A stretch of DNA of 64,000 nucleotides from Aurantimonas marianensis (lineage in GTDB: Bacteria; Pseudomonadota; Alphaproteobacteria; Rhizobiales; Rhizobiaceae). The stretch spans positions 26,739 through 90,738 of the forward strand of contig NZ_JALHBS010000016.1 of the NCBI RefSeq assembly GCF_024195285.1, written 5' to 3'. Of this stretch, positions 35,451 to 44,582 are shown piece after piece; within the stretch, counting starts at the first letter, position 1; every line of letters starts with the position of its first letter. The position numbers and the translations under genes are program-made. Under the pieces are notes generated by a model. The model saw only the letters and a program-made list of their open reading frames with translations. It did not search any database and was not told the origin of the DNA.

Positions 35451-35861
35451 TCAACCGCGAAAGGCGGTGGCCTCTATCTCGATTTTCATCTCCGGCCGGA
35501 TCAGCCCGGCGACGATCATGGTAGCGGCCGGGCGGATGTCCGCGAGCCAGCGGCCGGTCACGGCGAAGACTTCGGAGGCGAGTGCGGCGTCGGTGACGAT
35601 ATAGTTGACGCGCACGATGTCGGCGAAGGCGAAACCCGCCTCGCGCAAGGCCGCGTCGATGGTCAGCAGCGCGTTTTCCGTCTGCTCGGCGGCGCTGTCG
35701 GGCATGTCCATCGAAGCATAGTCGTAGCCCGTCGTTCCGGCAACGAAGCACCAGTCGCCGACCGCGACCGCGCGGGAATAGCCGGCCTGCCGCTCGAACG
35801 GAGAGCCCGTCGAAATCAGGCGGCGCGGCGGTCTATCATCGCAAGGCGACTGGCGATCCAT
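35451..35861 (-). CDS. RidA/YjgF-family enamine/imine deaminase
   Basis: A 136-residue member of the RidA family, which hydrolyses reactive enamines and imines released by pyridoxal-phosphate enzymes. The C-terminal signature LIRPEMKIEIEATAF contains the active-site arginine, and AEQTENALLTIDAAL matches the central helix. A short polar N-terminal extension precedes the fold (DRQSPCDDRPPRR). It is 12 bp downstream of leuD on the same strand, so it may be co-transcribed with leucine synthesis. Confidence 0.88.
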   Translation of the reverse strand: MDRQSPCDDRPPRRLISTGSPFERQAGYSRAVAVGDWCFVAGTTGYDYASMDMPDSAAEQTENALLTIDAALREAGFAFADIVRVNYIVTDAALASEVFAVTGRWLADIRPAATMIVAGLIRPEMKIEIEATAFRG

Positions 35862-35873
35862 CCTGGCCCCGTA

Positions 35874-36479
35874 TCACGCCCAGGGACGCCGTTCGGCCAA
35901 AGCGGCCTCGTAGCCGGCGATCGAGCCCGCCTTCTCCATGGTCAGGCCGATATCGTCGAGACCGTTGAGGAGGCAATGCTTGCGGAACGGATCGATCTCG
36001 AAGGAGATCTGCCCACCATCCGGCCCGGCGATCGTCTGGCTCTCCAGATCGACCGTGAGGCGCGCGTTGGCGCCGCGCTCGGCGTCGTCCATGAGCAGGT
36101 CGAGCTGCTCCGGCGTGACGCGGATCGGCAGGATGCCGTTCTTGAAGCAGTTGTTGTAGAAGATGTCGGCGAAGGACGTGGAAATCACGCAGCGGATGCC
36201 GAAATCGAGCAGCGCCCAGGGCGCGTGCTCGCGCGACGAGCCGCAGCCGAAATTATCGCCCGCGACGAGGATTTCGGCGTTCCGGTAAGCCGGCTTGTTG
36301 AGGACGAAATCCGGGTTCTCCGAACCGTCCTCATTGTAACGCAACTCGGCGAACAGGCCCGTGCCGAGGCCGGTGCGCAGGATCGTCTTCAGATAGTCCT
36401 TCGGAATGATCATGTCGGTGTCGACATTGACGATCGGCAAGGGCGCGGCGACCCCGGTCAGTTTGTCGAATTTCTGCAT
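35874..36479 (-). CDS. leuD: 3-isopropylmalate dehydratase small subunit
   Basis: Small subunit of the leucine-pathway isomerase; it partners the iron-sulfur subunit LeuC, which is not in this window. The 201-residue protein has [14 protein letters not shown] near the start, and the swivel-domain motif [17 protein letters not shown] with the substrate-binding arginine. The length is standard. The divergent lyase gene begins 130 bp upstream, and the gap contains an inverted repeat. Confidence 0.95.
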   Translation of the reverse strand: MQKFDKLTGVAAPLPIVNVDTDMIIPKDYLKTILRTGLGTGLFAELRYNEDGSENPDFVLNKPAYRNAEILVAGDNFGCGSSREHAPWALLDFGIRCVISTSFADIFYNNCFKNGILPIRVTPEQLDLLMDDAERGANARLTVDLESQTIAGPDGGQISFEIDPFRKHCLLNGLDDIGLTMEKAGSIAGYEAALAERRPWA

Positions 36480-36541
36480 CGCCGTCGTCCTTCACGTTTC
36501 CAATGGTTCCTTGCTTGGTGGATAGCATTTCGGCTCGGGCG

Positions 36542-36564
36542 CGCAAACTCCGGAGAGTTTTGCG
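36542..36564. promoter_or_regulatory. inverted repeat between leuD and the CitE-like gene
   Basis: CGCAAACTC and GAGTTTTGCG are complementary apart from one extra A, around the palindromic CGGA spacer. There is no T-run on either strand, so it is more likely an operator or stable dyad than a terminator. The regulator is unknown. Confidence 0.35.
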
Positions 36565-36609
36565 TGTCGGCGATTGCCTGTTTCGTCTGAATCGGCGATG
36601 AGGTTCGCC

Positions 36610-37494
36610 ATGACCAAACCATTCCGCCCCCGCCGCTCGCTGCTCTTCGTGCCCGCCGCCAATGCGCGCGCGCTGGAAAAATCCGTAAGCCTTGCCGCCG
36701 ACGCGCTGATCTACGATCTGGAGGACTCCGCCGGTCCGCGCGAGAAGGAGGACGCCCGCGAGAGACTGGCGACGCATCTGCGCTCCGACGGTTTCGCCGG
36801 CGAGCGGATCGTCCGGATCAACACGCTCGACACGCCCTGGGGACTTGACGACCTGCGGATGGCGGCGAAAGCCGGCGTCGACGCCGTCCTGCTCCCCAAG
36901 GTCGAGACGGTGGAGACGCTTCGCCAGGCCGCCGAGACACTGACGGAGGCGGGCGCGCCGGACAGCGTGAAGCTCTGGGCGATGATCGAGACGCCCCTCG
37001 GCATCCTCGATGTCGGCAAGCTGGCTGCCGCCGGACGCGACATGCGGGTGACGGCCCTGATGGTCGGCCCCTATGACATCGCCCTGTCGACCGGCATCGA
37101 TCCCGGCGCCGACCGGGCCGAATTGATGCCCTGGATCATGCAGATCATGGTGGCGGCGAAAGCCTATGGAATGGCGGTGCTTGACGGCCCCTATGCCAAT
37201 TTCCGCGATCAGGAGGGCTTTGCGGCCGAATGCGCGTCGGGCCGACGGCTGGGATTCGATGGCAAGACGCTGATTCATCCGTCGCAAATCGCGGGCGCGA
37301 ACGCTGCTTACTCGCCTGACCCGGCGGCCATCGCCTGGGCCGAGCGGATCGTCGAGACCTTCGCCAAGCCGGACAATTCCGACAAGGGCGTGTTGCAGAT
37401 CGAGGGACGCATGGTCGAGCGGCTGCATCTCAAGCAGTCGCAAAAGCTGCTGGCGATGCGCGACGCGATCGCCGACCGGGAGACGGCGCGATGA
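36610..37494 (+). CDS. HpcH/HpaI (CitE-like) CoA-ester lyase
   Basis: A 294-residue TIM-barrel lyase related to citrate lyase beta chains and malyl- or citramalyl-CoA lyases. It shows FRPRRSLLFVPAAN at the start and the metal-binding acids in LIYDLEDSAGPREKEDAR. It also has RINTLDTPWGLDDL, AMIETPLGILD, and DGKTLIHPSQI near the C-terminus. GAGG lies six bases before the ATG at 36610; a second ATG four codons upstream is possible. The DUF1737 gene overlaps its end by 4 bp. Substrate not determinable from sequence. Confidence 0.88.
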   Translation: MTKPFRPRRSLLFVPAANARALEKSVSLAADALIYDLEDSAGPREKEDARERLATHLRSDGFAGERIVRINTLDTPWGLDDLRMAAKAGVDAVLLPKVETVETLRQAAETLTEAGAPDSVKLWAMIETPLGILDVGKLAAAGRDMRVTALMVGPYDIALSTGIDPGADRAELMPWIMQIMVAAKAYGMAVLDGPYANFRDQEGFAAECASGRRLGFDGKTLIHPSQIAGANAAYSPDPAAIAWAERIVETFAKPDNSDKGVLQIEGRMVERLHLKQSQKLLAMRDAIADRETAR

Positions 37495-37697
37495 AGCTCT
37501 ACCGTTTCCTGTCAGGGTCGGATGATTCCGCCTTCTGCCACAAGGTGTCGCTGGCGCTGTCCAGGGGTTGGGAGCTGCATGGGTCCCCGACCTACGCCTA
37601 TGACGCGGCGATGGGCACGATGCGCTGCGGCCAGGCGGTGGTGAAGACCGTCGCAGGCGAAAAATACGACCCGGCGCTGAAGCTCGGCGAGCAGTAG
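37491..37697 (+). CDS. DUF1737 small protein
   Basis: A 68-residue cytoplasmic protein (MKLYRFLSGSDDSAFCHKVSLALSRGWELHGSPTYAYD...), matching the uncharacterised DUF1737 family in length and in the central WELHGSPTYAYD. Its ATGA start overlaps the stop of the lyase gene, indicating translational coupling. Function unknown. Confidence 0.8.
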   Translation: MKLYRFLSGSDDSAFCHKVSLALSRGWELHGSPTYAYDAAMGTMRCGQAVVKTVAGEKYDPALKLGEQ

Positions 37698-37731
37698 GCG
37701 CCGTCGCGGGGTTTCAGGAGTAGTCCGGCGG

Positions 37732-37953
37732 ATGAAGCGATCCGGTCCCGAGATGCGAAGGTCGCTCGAATCCGCCATTGGTTACGGAATCGGCTGCGCC
37801 CTGGTCGGCCTTGCCGCCTTTGTCACGATCGCCATCCTCGTCGTCGTGGCGATGGCCTTTCCGCTCACCCTGACGGTCGTCCTCGCAAGCCTGGCTGGGC
37901 TGGCGCTCCTGCGCTGGCGGCAAAGCCGGGCGATGTCCAGGACGAGGCGATGA
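37732..37953 (+). CDS. small membrane protein, unknown
   Basis: A 73-residue protein with two adjacent hydrophobic segments (GCALVGLAAFVTIAILVVVA and LTLTVVLASLAGLALL) between a basic N-terminus and an arginine-rich tail, so a helical hairpin in the membrane is likely. AGGAG lies about 11 bases upstream of the ATG. It is 34 bp downstream of the DUF1737 gene. No family recognised. Confidence 0.55.
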   Translation: MKRSGPEMRRSLESAIGYGIGCALVGLAAFVTIAILVVVAMAFPLTLTVVLASLAGLALLRWRQSRAMSRTRR

Positions 37954-37961
37954 CGGGCGGG

Positions 37962-38384
37962 TCAGGCCACGCTTGCCTCCAACGCTTCCATGTCATCGTC
38001 CGACAGGCCGAAATGATGGCCGATCTCGTGGATCAGCACATGTGAGACGAGGGTGCCCAGCGTCTCCTCGTGCTCGGCCCAATAATCCAGGATCGGCCGG
38101 CGGTAGAGGAGAATGCGGTTCGGCATCTCGCCGGTGACCGGGCTGTCGATGTCGCCGATCGCGCGGCCCTCGAACAGGCCGAGAATGTCGAAAGGGCTTT
38201 GCAGCTCCATTTCGCGGATCACATCGTCGTCGGGAAAGTCCGCGACGTGGAAACGAATCTCGCCGGAGAGCGCCCGGAACTCGTCAGGAAGCTCGGCATA
38301 GGCCTTGATCGCCATCGCCTCGATCACGTCCAGTCCCGGCGCCATCGCTATTTCCCACGACTGCGCGTCGGCGTTGCTATCCAT
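37962..38384 (-). CDS. zincin-like metallopeptidase family protein
   Basis: A 140-residue protein of the small minimal-gluzincin/zincin-like family. The HExxH motif is in LIHEIGHHFGLSDDDMEALE, with a downstream acidic third-ligand candidate. The N-terminal part (LPDEFRALSGEIRFHVADFP) and NRILLYRRPILDYW are typical. Family members are widespread but their peptidase activity is uncertain. The convergent small membrane protein gene ends 8 bp away. Confidence 0.85.
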   Translation of the reverse strand: MDSNADAQSWEIAMAPGLDVIEAMAIKAYAELPDEFRALSGEIRFHVADFPDDDVIREMELQSPFDILGLFEGRAIGDIDSPVTGEMPNRILLYRRPILDYWAEHEETLGTLVSHVLIHEIGHHFGLSDDDMEALEASVA

Positions 38385-38424
38385 GAAGGCTCTTTCGTTT
38401 CTCGTTCACGTGGTGGCCGTTCAC

Positions 38425-39720
38425 TCAACGGCCGACTGGCTGGGCCGCATACCATGCGGCGACCGCCGCGATCTGCGCCTCGTTCATGTTTTTCGCGATC
38501 GGCGTCATCAGGTGAGAGAAGCGCGTACCACCGCGCGTGCCTTCCTTCCACAGTTCCAGATGCGTCCGCGCGTACCATTCCGGCTGACCGCCGAGATAGG
38601 GATAATGCGGGTTCTTGGCGCGGCCCTCGGCGCCGTGGCAGCTCTCGCAGGAGGGGATCTTGCGGGCCGGAAGGCCTTCCTGGGCGATCTTTCGTCCGAG
38701 ATCGCGCATCGCCTCGGGGTTTTCGGGCAAGCCGCCTGCTGCCGCAGTAGAGACGACGGCATTTCCGCTGCGTGTGTCGGGCGGAAAGATCTGCGCCGGA
38801 ATGCCGTCGGCCATCGCGACTGTCGGTTCCGCTTCGGCCTCGGAGATCTGACCGGCCGGGGCCGGGCTCTCGCTCGGCTCACGGGAATCGCGCGTCACCG
38901 GCTGGCCGGCATACCATTTTGCGAGCGCGGTCAGCGTTGCCTCGTCATAACGCTTGGCCGGCGGCTGCATCAGGCCGGAATGGCGGAAACCTTCCGAATA
39001 GGCCCTCAGCGTCTCAAGAAGATAGGCCTCCGGCTGCCCGGCGATGACCGGGAAGGCGCCGGCGGCATCCTTGGCGCCCTGGCCGAGGCCATCGCGTCCG
39101 TGACACCGGACGCAATCGGCCAGCGCGTTCTCGAAGATGCCGTCCAGCCCGGCCAGTGTCTCGCCACCGGCTTCCAGTGGTTTGTCGCCGCGGTTTCCGC
39201 CGAGCGCAAGTTCGGCATAGCGCTCGGCCGTCATGTTGGGCAGCGCCCGCAGGAAGGCGACCTGGGCCCAGACCTCGTCGTCCCGCTCTTGGGTCGGCCA
39301 GGACGGCATGCCTGTATATTTGAGGCCGTGTTTGACGATCCAGAACAGTTCGCTGTCTCCCCAGTCCCCGACGCGGTCCGAGAGCCGCGGCGGATGCGGC
39401 GTCATCGCTAGGGAAACCGGCGACTGTGGTACGCCGGGGGCGCCGTGGCAGGGGGCGCAGCCGGTGGCGAAGTGTCCCGCCGCGCGTTGAACCAAGGCGG
39501 GGTCGTCGAGGTCGATCTCCTCGGGAACGGAAATTAACAAGGACTGGCGCGCGACGGCATTGCGCATGGTCCAGTTCAGGAACCAGCCGACGGGCCCGAA
39601 ATGGCCCGATGAGGCGGCTATGGAGACCATGCCGGAGAGACTGAAGGCGAAGGCGAGCGCGGCGCCACCGGCCGCCGCCAGGAGAAGCTTCTTCCAGGTG
39701 AGGATGAAATCGATCCGCAT
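38425..39720 (-). CDS. triheme membrane-anchored cytochrome c of the caa3 oxidase operon
   Basis: A 431-residue periplasmic cytochrome with an N-terminal membrane anchor (KKLLLAAAGGAALAFAFSLSG). Three haem c motifs are visible: CAPCH (C88, C91, H92), CVRCH in the middle and CESCH near the C-terminus, each in a class I cytochrome domain. It is the last gene of the oxidase operon and could supply electrons to it or link it to other donors. The ATG at 39720 overlaps the stop of the CtaG-like gene; a GTG two codons upstream is an alternative. Confidence 0.88.
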   Translation of the reverse strand: MRIDFILTWKKLLLAAAGGAALAFAFSLSGMVSIAASSGHFGPVGWFLNWTMRNAVARQSLLISVPEEIDLDDPALVQRAAGHFATGCAPCHGAPGVPQSPVSLAMTPHPPRLSDRVGDWGDSELFWIVKHGLKYTGMPSWPTQERDDEVWAQVAFLRALPNMTAERYAELALGGNRGDKPLEAGGETLAGLDGIFENALADCVRCHGRDGLGQGAKDAAGAFPVIAGQPEAYLLETLRAYSEGFRHSGLMQPPAKRYDEATLTALAKWYAGQPVTRDSREPSESPAPAGQISEAEAEPTVAMADGIPAQIFPPDTRSGNAVVSTAAAGGLPENPEAMRDLGRKIAQEGLPARKIPSCESCHGAEGRAKNPHYPYLGGQPEWYARTHLELWKEGTRGGTRFSHLMTPIAKNMNEAQIAAVAAWYAAQPVGR

Positions 39721-40436
39721 CAGCACGTCCCATCGCTGCGCGCGTCCTCGCGCAAGAGCGAGGCGAGCAGCGCCAATCCCCCGCCGAGATAGGCCGCGCC
39801 GCCGACGAGCAGCATCAGGACACCGCCGAGCTGCTGGTCGGCGAGCGGGGTCAATGCGGCGGCCGGCGAACAGAGTTCGGCGCAGGCATAGAGCGGACGC
39901 GGCGCAAACAGGAGCAGCGCGCCGAGCAGCGTCATATGCATCGAGGTGACGAGAAGCGCGACGACGCCCGCTGCGCGCGCGGCCGGCCGGCCGGCGCTGG
40001 CCGCTCCGATCGCGCTGGACCAGAGGAGGATCCCGGCGCCGAGGAAGGAAGTCTGTTCGAGGACGAAAACCGATCTATCCACGCGCGCCGCATCATGCAG
40101 CACCGGTGCGTGCCAGATCCAGATCGCAACGAACTCGACCAGTGAGGCGAAAATCGCCAGAGCCGGCGGGAATGCGGCGATCAGACGAGGAAAGGCGCGC
40201 GCCAGGCCGAGCGCCAGAACCGGCGCGGCGAGGGCGACGAGGCCCATATGCAGCACCATATGGGCGGCGAAAGAGCCGCGCGCGGTCTGCGGTAGCGGCC
40301 CGAACCACAATAGCGCCAGCAGGAGGACGCCGGCGATCAGCGGCCAGAACCGCGTGATAGGGGACCAACGCGATGCCGCCGGTGTTGTGGCCGGGTCATG
40401 GCCGGCCAGCGTGGGCGCGGCGGTTCTCATCGGCAA
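39720..40436 (-). CDS. cytochrome c oxidase assembly protein, CtaG (caa3) family
   Basis: A 238-residue membrane protein with about seven hydrophobic segments. It has the histidine-containing helices of the CtaG_Cox family (AAHMVLHMGLVALAAPVL, EFVAIWIWHAPVLHDAA, VTSMHMTLLGALLLF), which are thought to participate in copper insertion into caa3-type oxidases. It overlaps its neighbours on both sides, so the operon is translationally coupled. It is distinct from the Cox11-type CtaG of many proteobacteria. Confidence 0.86.
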   Translation of the reverse strand: MPMRTAAPTLAGHDPATTPAASRWSPITRFWPLIAGVLLLALLWFGPLPQTARGSFAAHMVLHMGLVALAAPVLALGLARAFPRLIAAFPPALAIFASLVEFVAIWIWHAPVLHDAARVDRSVFVLEQTSFLGAGILLWSSAIGAASAGRPAARAAGVVALLVTSMHMTLLGALLLFAPRPLYACAELCSPAAALTPLADQQLGGVLMLLVGGAAYLGGGLALLASLLREDARSDGTC

Positions 40437-40807
40437 TCCGCGTTGATCAGCACCGGCAGGGCGACAAAGAGCACGGCGACGAAGGACAGCGCGGCCAGCA
40501 GCACGGTGGAGAATTCCAGAAACCGCTCGCGCGCGGCTTCGGTGTCCTCGTCGTTATAAAAACGGCTGCCGCCTCCCCCGCGCCAATCACGCCATGCGCG
40601 CCGGAAGACGGCCGCGATCAGAATCAGCGCGACGAGCGTGACGCCGGCGATGGCGACGCGGGCGCCGCCGATGGTCTCGAAAATCCTGTCATTCGGGGTG
40701 CATTCATAGGCCGCCAGCACATAGGAGACGAGGAAGTGCAACGCCCAGAGCGTCGGCGGGGTGATCAGCGTCCAGAGATTGTCGCGGGTCTGTCCGTCGG
40801 TGTGCAT
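40427..40807 (-). CDS. small membrane protein of the caa3 oxidase operon
   Basis: A 126-residue protein with three hydrophobic segments (LWALHFLVSYVLAAYEC, VAIAGVTLVALILIAAVF, STVLLAALSFVAVLFVALPVLI). The position between the subunit I-III gene (10 bp upstream) and CtaG (10-bp overlap) suggests an accessory or subunit IV-like role. I do not recognise the family from sequence alone. Confidence 0.7.
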   Translation of the reverse strand: MHTDGQTRDNLWTLITPPTLWALHFLVSYVLAAYECTPNDRIFETIGGARVAIAGVTLVALILIAAVFRRAWRDWRGGGGSRFYNDEDTEAARERFLEFSTVLLAALSFVAVLFVALPVLINADCR

Positions 40808-40817
40808 CCCTGTCTCC

Positions 40818-43379
40818 TCAGACCGCCAGCGGGAAAAGCGCGATGGTCAGGACGGTAATCAACGCCGTCGCGGCCAGGAAGTGCCAGTAGAGGGCGACAT
40901 TGGCGATATCGATGTCGTAGATCGGCGTCAGCCGGCCGGCGAAAGATCGCGCCAGGCAATAGAAGAGCATCAGCGCGCCGACGGCGCCGTGGGCCGCGGT
41001 CCAGATGACCAGCACCCAGACCGTCGCTGGATAGACATGGGTGACCGGATCGAGTCCGGTGGCGTAAGGCGCCCAGACCAGCGCGGCGCCGCCTGCAAGG
41101 GCCAGCAAGGCACCGCCGCCCATCAGCGCCCGCGCCATGCCGACCGAACCGGCGCGGTTGATTCTGAGCGCCAGGCGGGCGGCGACCCATCCTCCCGCGA
41201 AGAAGACCAGCGCGACCAGCGGCCAGACGAGCCCGGGCCCCTCGACGCCGGCCGGCGGAAATTCCTCCTGGATCGTGAAGAAGAAGAAATAGCCGAAGAC
41301 CAGCGACAAGAAGGCCGTGCCGTCGCCAACCATGGTGATGAACATCGCCCACCAGCCGACGGATTTCGGCCCCGACAGGTAAAGCGGCAGCGTCAGTCCG
41401 CGGCCGACATCCTTGTTCGGTTTCTCCGGGATGATGGCGGTGCCGCGCCACAGCCAGGTAAGGATCGCGGCGGTCGCCAGCACCATCGCGGCGATGGTCG
41501 CCAGCCACCAGTGGAAAGTCGCGAAGATGAAGACGGCGCCGAGGAATATCGCCGCCCACATGGTCATGAAGGTCGGACCGGGAACCCGCAGGCATTGCTC
41601 GGGCGTTGCGTCGAGAACGCCGGTCACCATCGTCTCGCGCTTCATTTCCTCGGCATCCGGCATGTAGAAGCGCCCCATGTCGACGTCTTCCATGAAACCC
41701 GGCTGCTCCCACAGCGGATAGCGGGTTTTCACGATCGGGATCGAACGCACGCCCCAGGCCTTGTCCTCGGTCTCGGCCAGCCACTCCAGCGTGCCGGCAT
41801 TCCAGACATTGCGCTCGGCGCGGGGCAGATGGCGGCTCGGCCGCACGACGTCGAAGACGACGACGAGGAAGCCGGCGGCGAAGATGAAGGCGCCGACCGA
41901 GGAGATCAGATTGGGGATGTCGAGCCCGAGATCGGCTGGATAGGTCCAGATGCGGCGGGGCATGCCCATCAGGCCGGACCAGTGCATCGGCAGGAAGGCG
42001 ACGTTGAAGCCGACGAACATCAGCCAGAAGGCGATCTTGCCGAGACCGTCGGAGAGTTTTCGCCCCGCCAGCATCGGCCAGAAATAGTAAACGCCGGCAA
42101 CGACCGGAAACACCATGCCGCCGATCAGGACGTAATGAAGATGTCCGACGACGAAATAGGTGTCGTGGGCCTGCCAGTCGAACGGCGCGAGCGCGACCAT
42201 GACGCCGGTGAGCCCGCCGAGCACGAAGATCGCCAGCGCGCCGGAGACGAACAGCATCGGCACGCGATAGATCACCCGGCCGGTCAGGAGCGTCGCCAGA
42301 AACACGAAGATCTGGACGCCGGTCGGGATCGCCACCGCCTCGGAGGCGGCCGAGAAGAAACCGAGCGAGATCGCCGGCAGGCCGGTTGTGAACATGTGGT
42401 GGACCCACAGGCCGAACGACAGGAAGCCGGTGCCGACGGCGGCCAGCACGATCCAGGAATAGCCGAGGATCGGGCGCTGGGCGAAGGTCGGAACGATCAT
42501 CGCCAGCAGCGCGATCGCCGGCAGGAAGACGATGTAGACCTCCGGGTGGCCGAAGATCCAGAACAGGTGCTGCCACAGCATCGGGTCGCCGCCGCGCTCG
42601 GGATCGAAGAACGGCCAGCCGAACAGCCGCTCCAGCTCGAACAGGATGTCGCCGGCGATCAGCGGCGGAAACGCGAACAGGATCATGCCGGCGACGACGA
42701 GCACGTACCAGGCATAAAGCGGCATCAGATTGAGCCGCATGCCGGGCGGCCGGCACTTCAGCGTACCGACGATCAACTCCACCGCCGCGGCGATCGAGGC
42801 GACCTCGATGAAGGAAAGGCCGAGCAGCCAGATGTCGGGACCATAGCCCGGCGTGAAGCGCTCCTGGGTTGTCAGCGGCGGATACATGAACCAGCCGCTG
42901 GCCGGCGCGGAACCGAAGAAGATCGAGCCGGTGACGAACACCCCGCCGATGAGAAAGCACCAATAGCCGAAGGCCGACAGGCGCGGAAACGGCAGATCGC
43001 GCGCGCCGAGCATCTGCGGCAGGATGATGATCGCCACCGCCTCGAAGATCGGCACGGCGAACAGGAACATCATCACCGTGCCGTGCAGCGTATAGACCTG
43101 ATTGTAGAAATTGGCCGACAGGAAATCATTGTCCGGAACGGCGAGCTGCACGCGGATCATCAGGCCGAGCACGCCGGCGAACAGCATGAAGGCGAAGGCG
43201 GTGGCGGTGTACCAGACCCCGACCTCGGTATTGTTCACCGCCGACCAGTAGCGCCAGCCTTTCGGCGCCTTACAGGCCTCGATCAGCCGCTCCTCCTGGG
43301 CCCGGCGGACGGCCTCGTCCTCCTGATCCTGATTGGTGGCGCCGGTTACGCCGGGCTTGCCGAAAGCGGTCTCGCTCAT
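40818..43379 (-). CDS. ctaD: cytochrome c oxidase subunit I fused to subunit III
   Basis: An 853-residue fusion. Residues to about 560 are subunit I of an A-type haem-copper oxidase: haem ligand in VYTLHGTVMMFLFAVP, the cross-linked histidine-tyrosine motif in GHPEVYIVFLPAI, the CuB pair in WVHHMFTTG, and VVGHLHYVLIGG for the two haems. Residues from about 590 to the end are subunit III-like (SVGWWAMFITMVGDGTAFLSLVFGYFF, then EFPPAGVEGP). It forms the core of the caa3 enzyme with the subunit II gene upstream, which it overlaps by 4 bp. Confidence 0.94.
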   Translation of the reverse strand: MSETAFGKPGVTGATNQDQEDEAVRRAQEERLIEACKAPKGWRYWSAVNNTEVGVWYTATAFAFMLFAGVLGLMIRVQLAVPDNDFLSANFYNQVYTLHGTVMMFLFAVPIFEAVAIIILPQMLGARDLPFPRLSAFGYWCFLIGGVFVTGSIFFGSAPASGWFMYPPLTTQERFTPGYGPDIWLLGLSFIEVASIAAAVELIVGTLKCRPPGMRLNLMPLYAWYVLVVAGMILFAFPPLIAGDILFELERLFGWPFFDPERGGDPMLWQHLFWIFGHPEVYIVFLPAIALLAMIVPTFAQRPILGYSWIVLAAVGTGFLSFGLWVHHMFTTGLPAISLGFFSAASEAVAIPTGVQIFVFLATLLTGRVIYRVPMLFVSGALAIFVLGGLTGVMVALAPFDWQAHDTYFVVGHLHYVLIGGMVFPVVAGVYYFWPMLAGRKLSDGLGKIAFWLMFVGFNVAFLPMHWSGLMGMPRRIWTYPADLGLDIPNLISSVGAFIFAAGFLVVVFDVVRPSRHLPRAERNVWNAGTLEWLAETEDKAWGVRSIPIVKTRYPLWEQPGFMEDVDMGRFYMPDAEEMKRETMVTGVLDATPEQCLRVPGPTFMTMWAAIFLGAVFIFATFHWWLATIAAMVLATAAILTWLWRGTAIIPEKPNKDVGRGLTLPLYLSGPKSVGWWAMFITMVGDGTAFLSLVFGYFFFFTIQEEFPPAGVEGPGLVWPLVALVFFAGGWVAARLALRINRAGSVGMARALMGGGALLALAGGAALVWAPYATGLDPVTHVYPATVWVLVIWTAAHGAVGALMLFYCLARSFAGRLTPIYDIDIANVALYWHFLAATALITVLTIALFPLAV

Positions 43380-44449
43380 CGCAGCGCTCCCAGCCAGTCG
43401 GCGATGGCGGTGATTTCGGCCTCGGGCAGCATGGCGAAGGCGGGCATTTCGGCTCCCGGTTTGACGTGGGTGGGGGAGCGGATGAAGGCGGCGATATTCG
43501 CCGGCGTCGTCTCCAGTAGCCCTGCGCCGATGGTTCGCCGCGAGGCGATATGGGTAAGATCCGGTCCCACCGCGCCGTCGGCGGGCGTGCCGCGCACCGT
43601 GTGGCAGGCGCCGCAGCCGCGTTCGAGGAACCGCGCCGCGCCCTCGCCTTCGGTGACGGCGGCCGGCCGAGCCTGGATCTCGACATAGCGGGCGTAATCG
43701 GCCTCGGAAACGACCACGACGCGAAATCCCATCTGGGCGTGAGCGTCGCCGCAGAATTCGGCGCAGACACCGTTATAGACGCCCTCACGGGTCGGCTCGA
43801 GCACCAGCCGGTTGACCCGGCCGGGGATGGCGTCGGTCTTGCCGGCGATGGCCGGCACCCAGAAGGAATGGATCACATCCGGGCTGCCGAGGAGGATTTC
43901 GGAGCGTCGGCCGACCGGCAGCCAGAGCTCGTTGGCGCTTTCGACGCCGCCGGCGGGAAGGCTCTTGGCGACGCCCGGTTCGCCTTCGATGCCGTAGGCG
44001 ATACGCCACCAGAAGCGCTCGCCGGAAACCGCGATCTTCGGCCCGTCGGCCTCGCGCCGGAGATCCGGCATCATGGCGAGGCCCCAGACGAGCAGGGCGG
44101 CCAAGACGATGGTGGGGACGACCGCACCACCCCAGATGATCAACCGGATGCCGGTCGCTTCGCTGTGAGCCGCCGGGTTGGCCCTGGTCGCATAGACGGA
44201 AAGGCCGATGACAAGCAGCCAGATGACCACAGCCCCGGCCAGCATGATCCAGAACAGGGTCTCGACGCTGGCGGCCTCGGTCCCGGCGCCATCGAAGGCC
44301 GATTGCGGGCCGGCGCAGCCTGCGGCGAGAACCGGAAGGAAGCCTGGGCTGACCGAACGCGCCCATCCGCGCATCGTCGCGATGCGACTCGGCGCGGCAA
44401 GCTTTGCGGTCCGTTGCGGTCGGCCTGTGGTCGGCCGCGATTCCGGCAT
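43376..44449 (-). CDS. ctaC: cytochrome c oxidase subunit II with cytochrome c domain (caa3 type)
   Basis: A 357-residue subunit. The lipoprotein-like signal ends in LAAGC and two transmembrane helices follow. The CuA domain has HSFWVP and CAEFCGDAHAQM, the latter carrying both copper-binding cysteines. A C-terminal haem c domain has CGACH and PAFAML as ligand region. The fused cytochrome c makes this a caa3 oxidase. The start at 44449 has AGGGGGA upstream; an ATG at 44374 would give a shorter, conventional signal sequence. First gene of the oxidase operon. Confidence 0.92.
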   Translation of the reverse strand: MPESRPTTGRPQRTAKLAAPSRIATMRGWARSVSPGFLPVLAAGCAGPQSAFDGAGTEAASVETLFWIMLAGAVVIWLLVIGLSVYATRANPAAHSEATGIRLIIWGGAVVPTIVLAALLVWGLAMMPDLRREADGPKIAVSGERFWWRIAYGIEGEPGVAKSLPAGGVESANELWLPVGRRSEILLGSPDVIHSFWVPAIAGKTDAIPGRVNRLVLEPTREGVYNGVCAEFCGDAHAQMGFRVVVVSEADYARYVEIQARPAAVTEGEGAARFLERGCGACHTVRGTPADGAVGPDLTHIASRRTIGAGLLETTPANIAAFIRSPTHVKPGAEMPAFAMLPEAEITAIADWLGALR

Positions 44450-44582
44450 GGGTCCCCCTGTCGTTCGGCGTCGCCGCCGACTGTGCCGGCGCATTGGCGA
44501 AGATAGCAGGGTCGCCGGATTCGGCCAGAGCCTGATCGGTGAACCGGCGATCGATCGCGCGCTTGTGGACATCGCGGTTCGC

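Noticed and set aside
40761..43688. A 975-codon open frame on the plus strand opposite the oxidase subunit genes
   Set aside because: It is the antisense shadow of the clearly recognisable subunit I-III gene; the translation is rich in Arg, Asp and Gly without domain patterns. High GC content produces such frames throughout the window.
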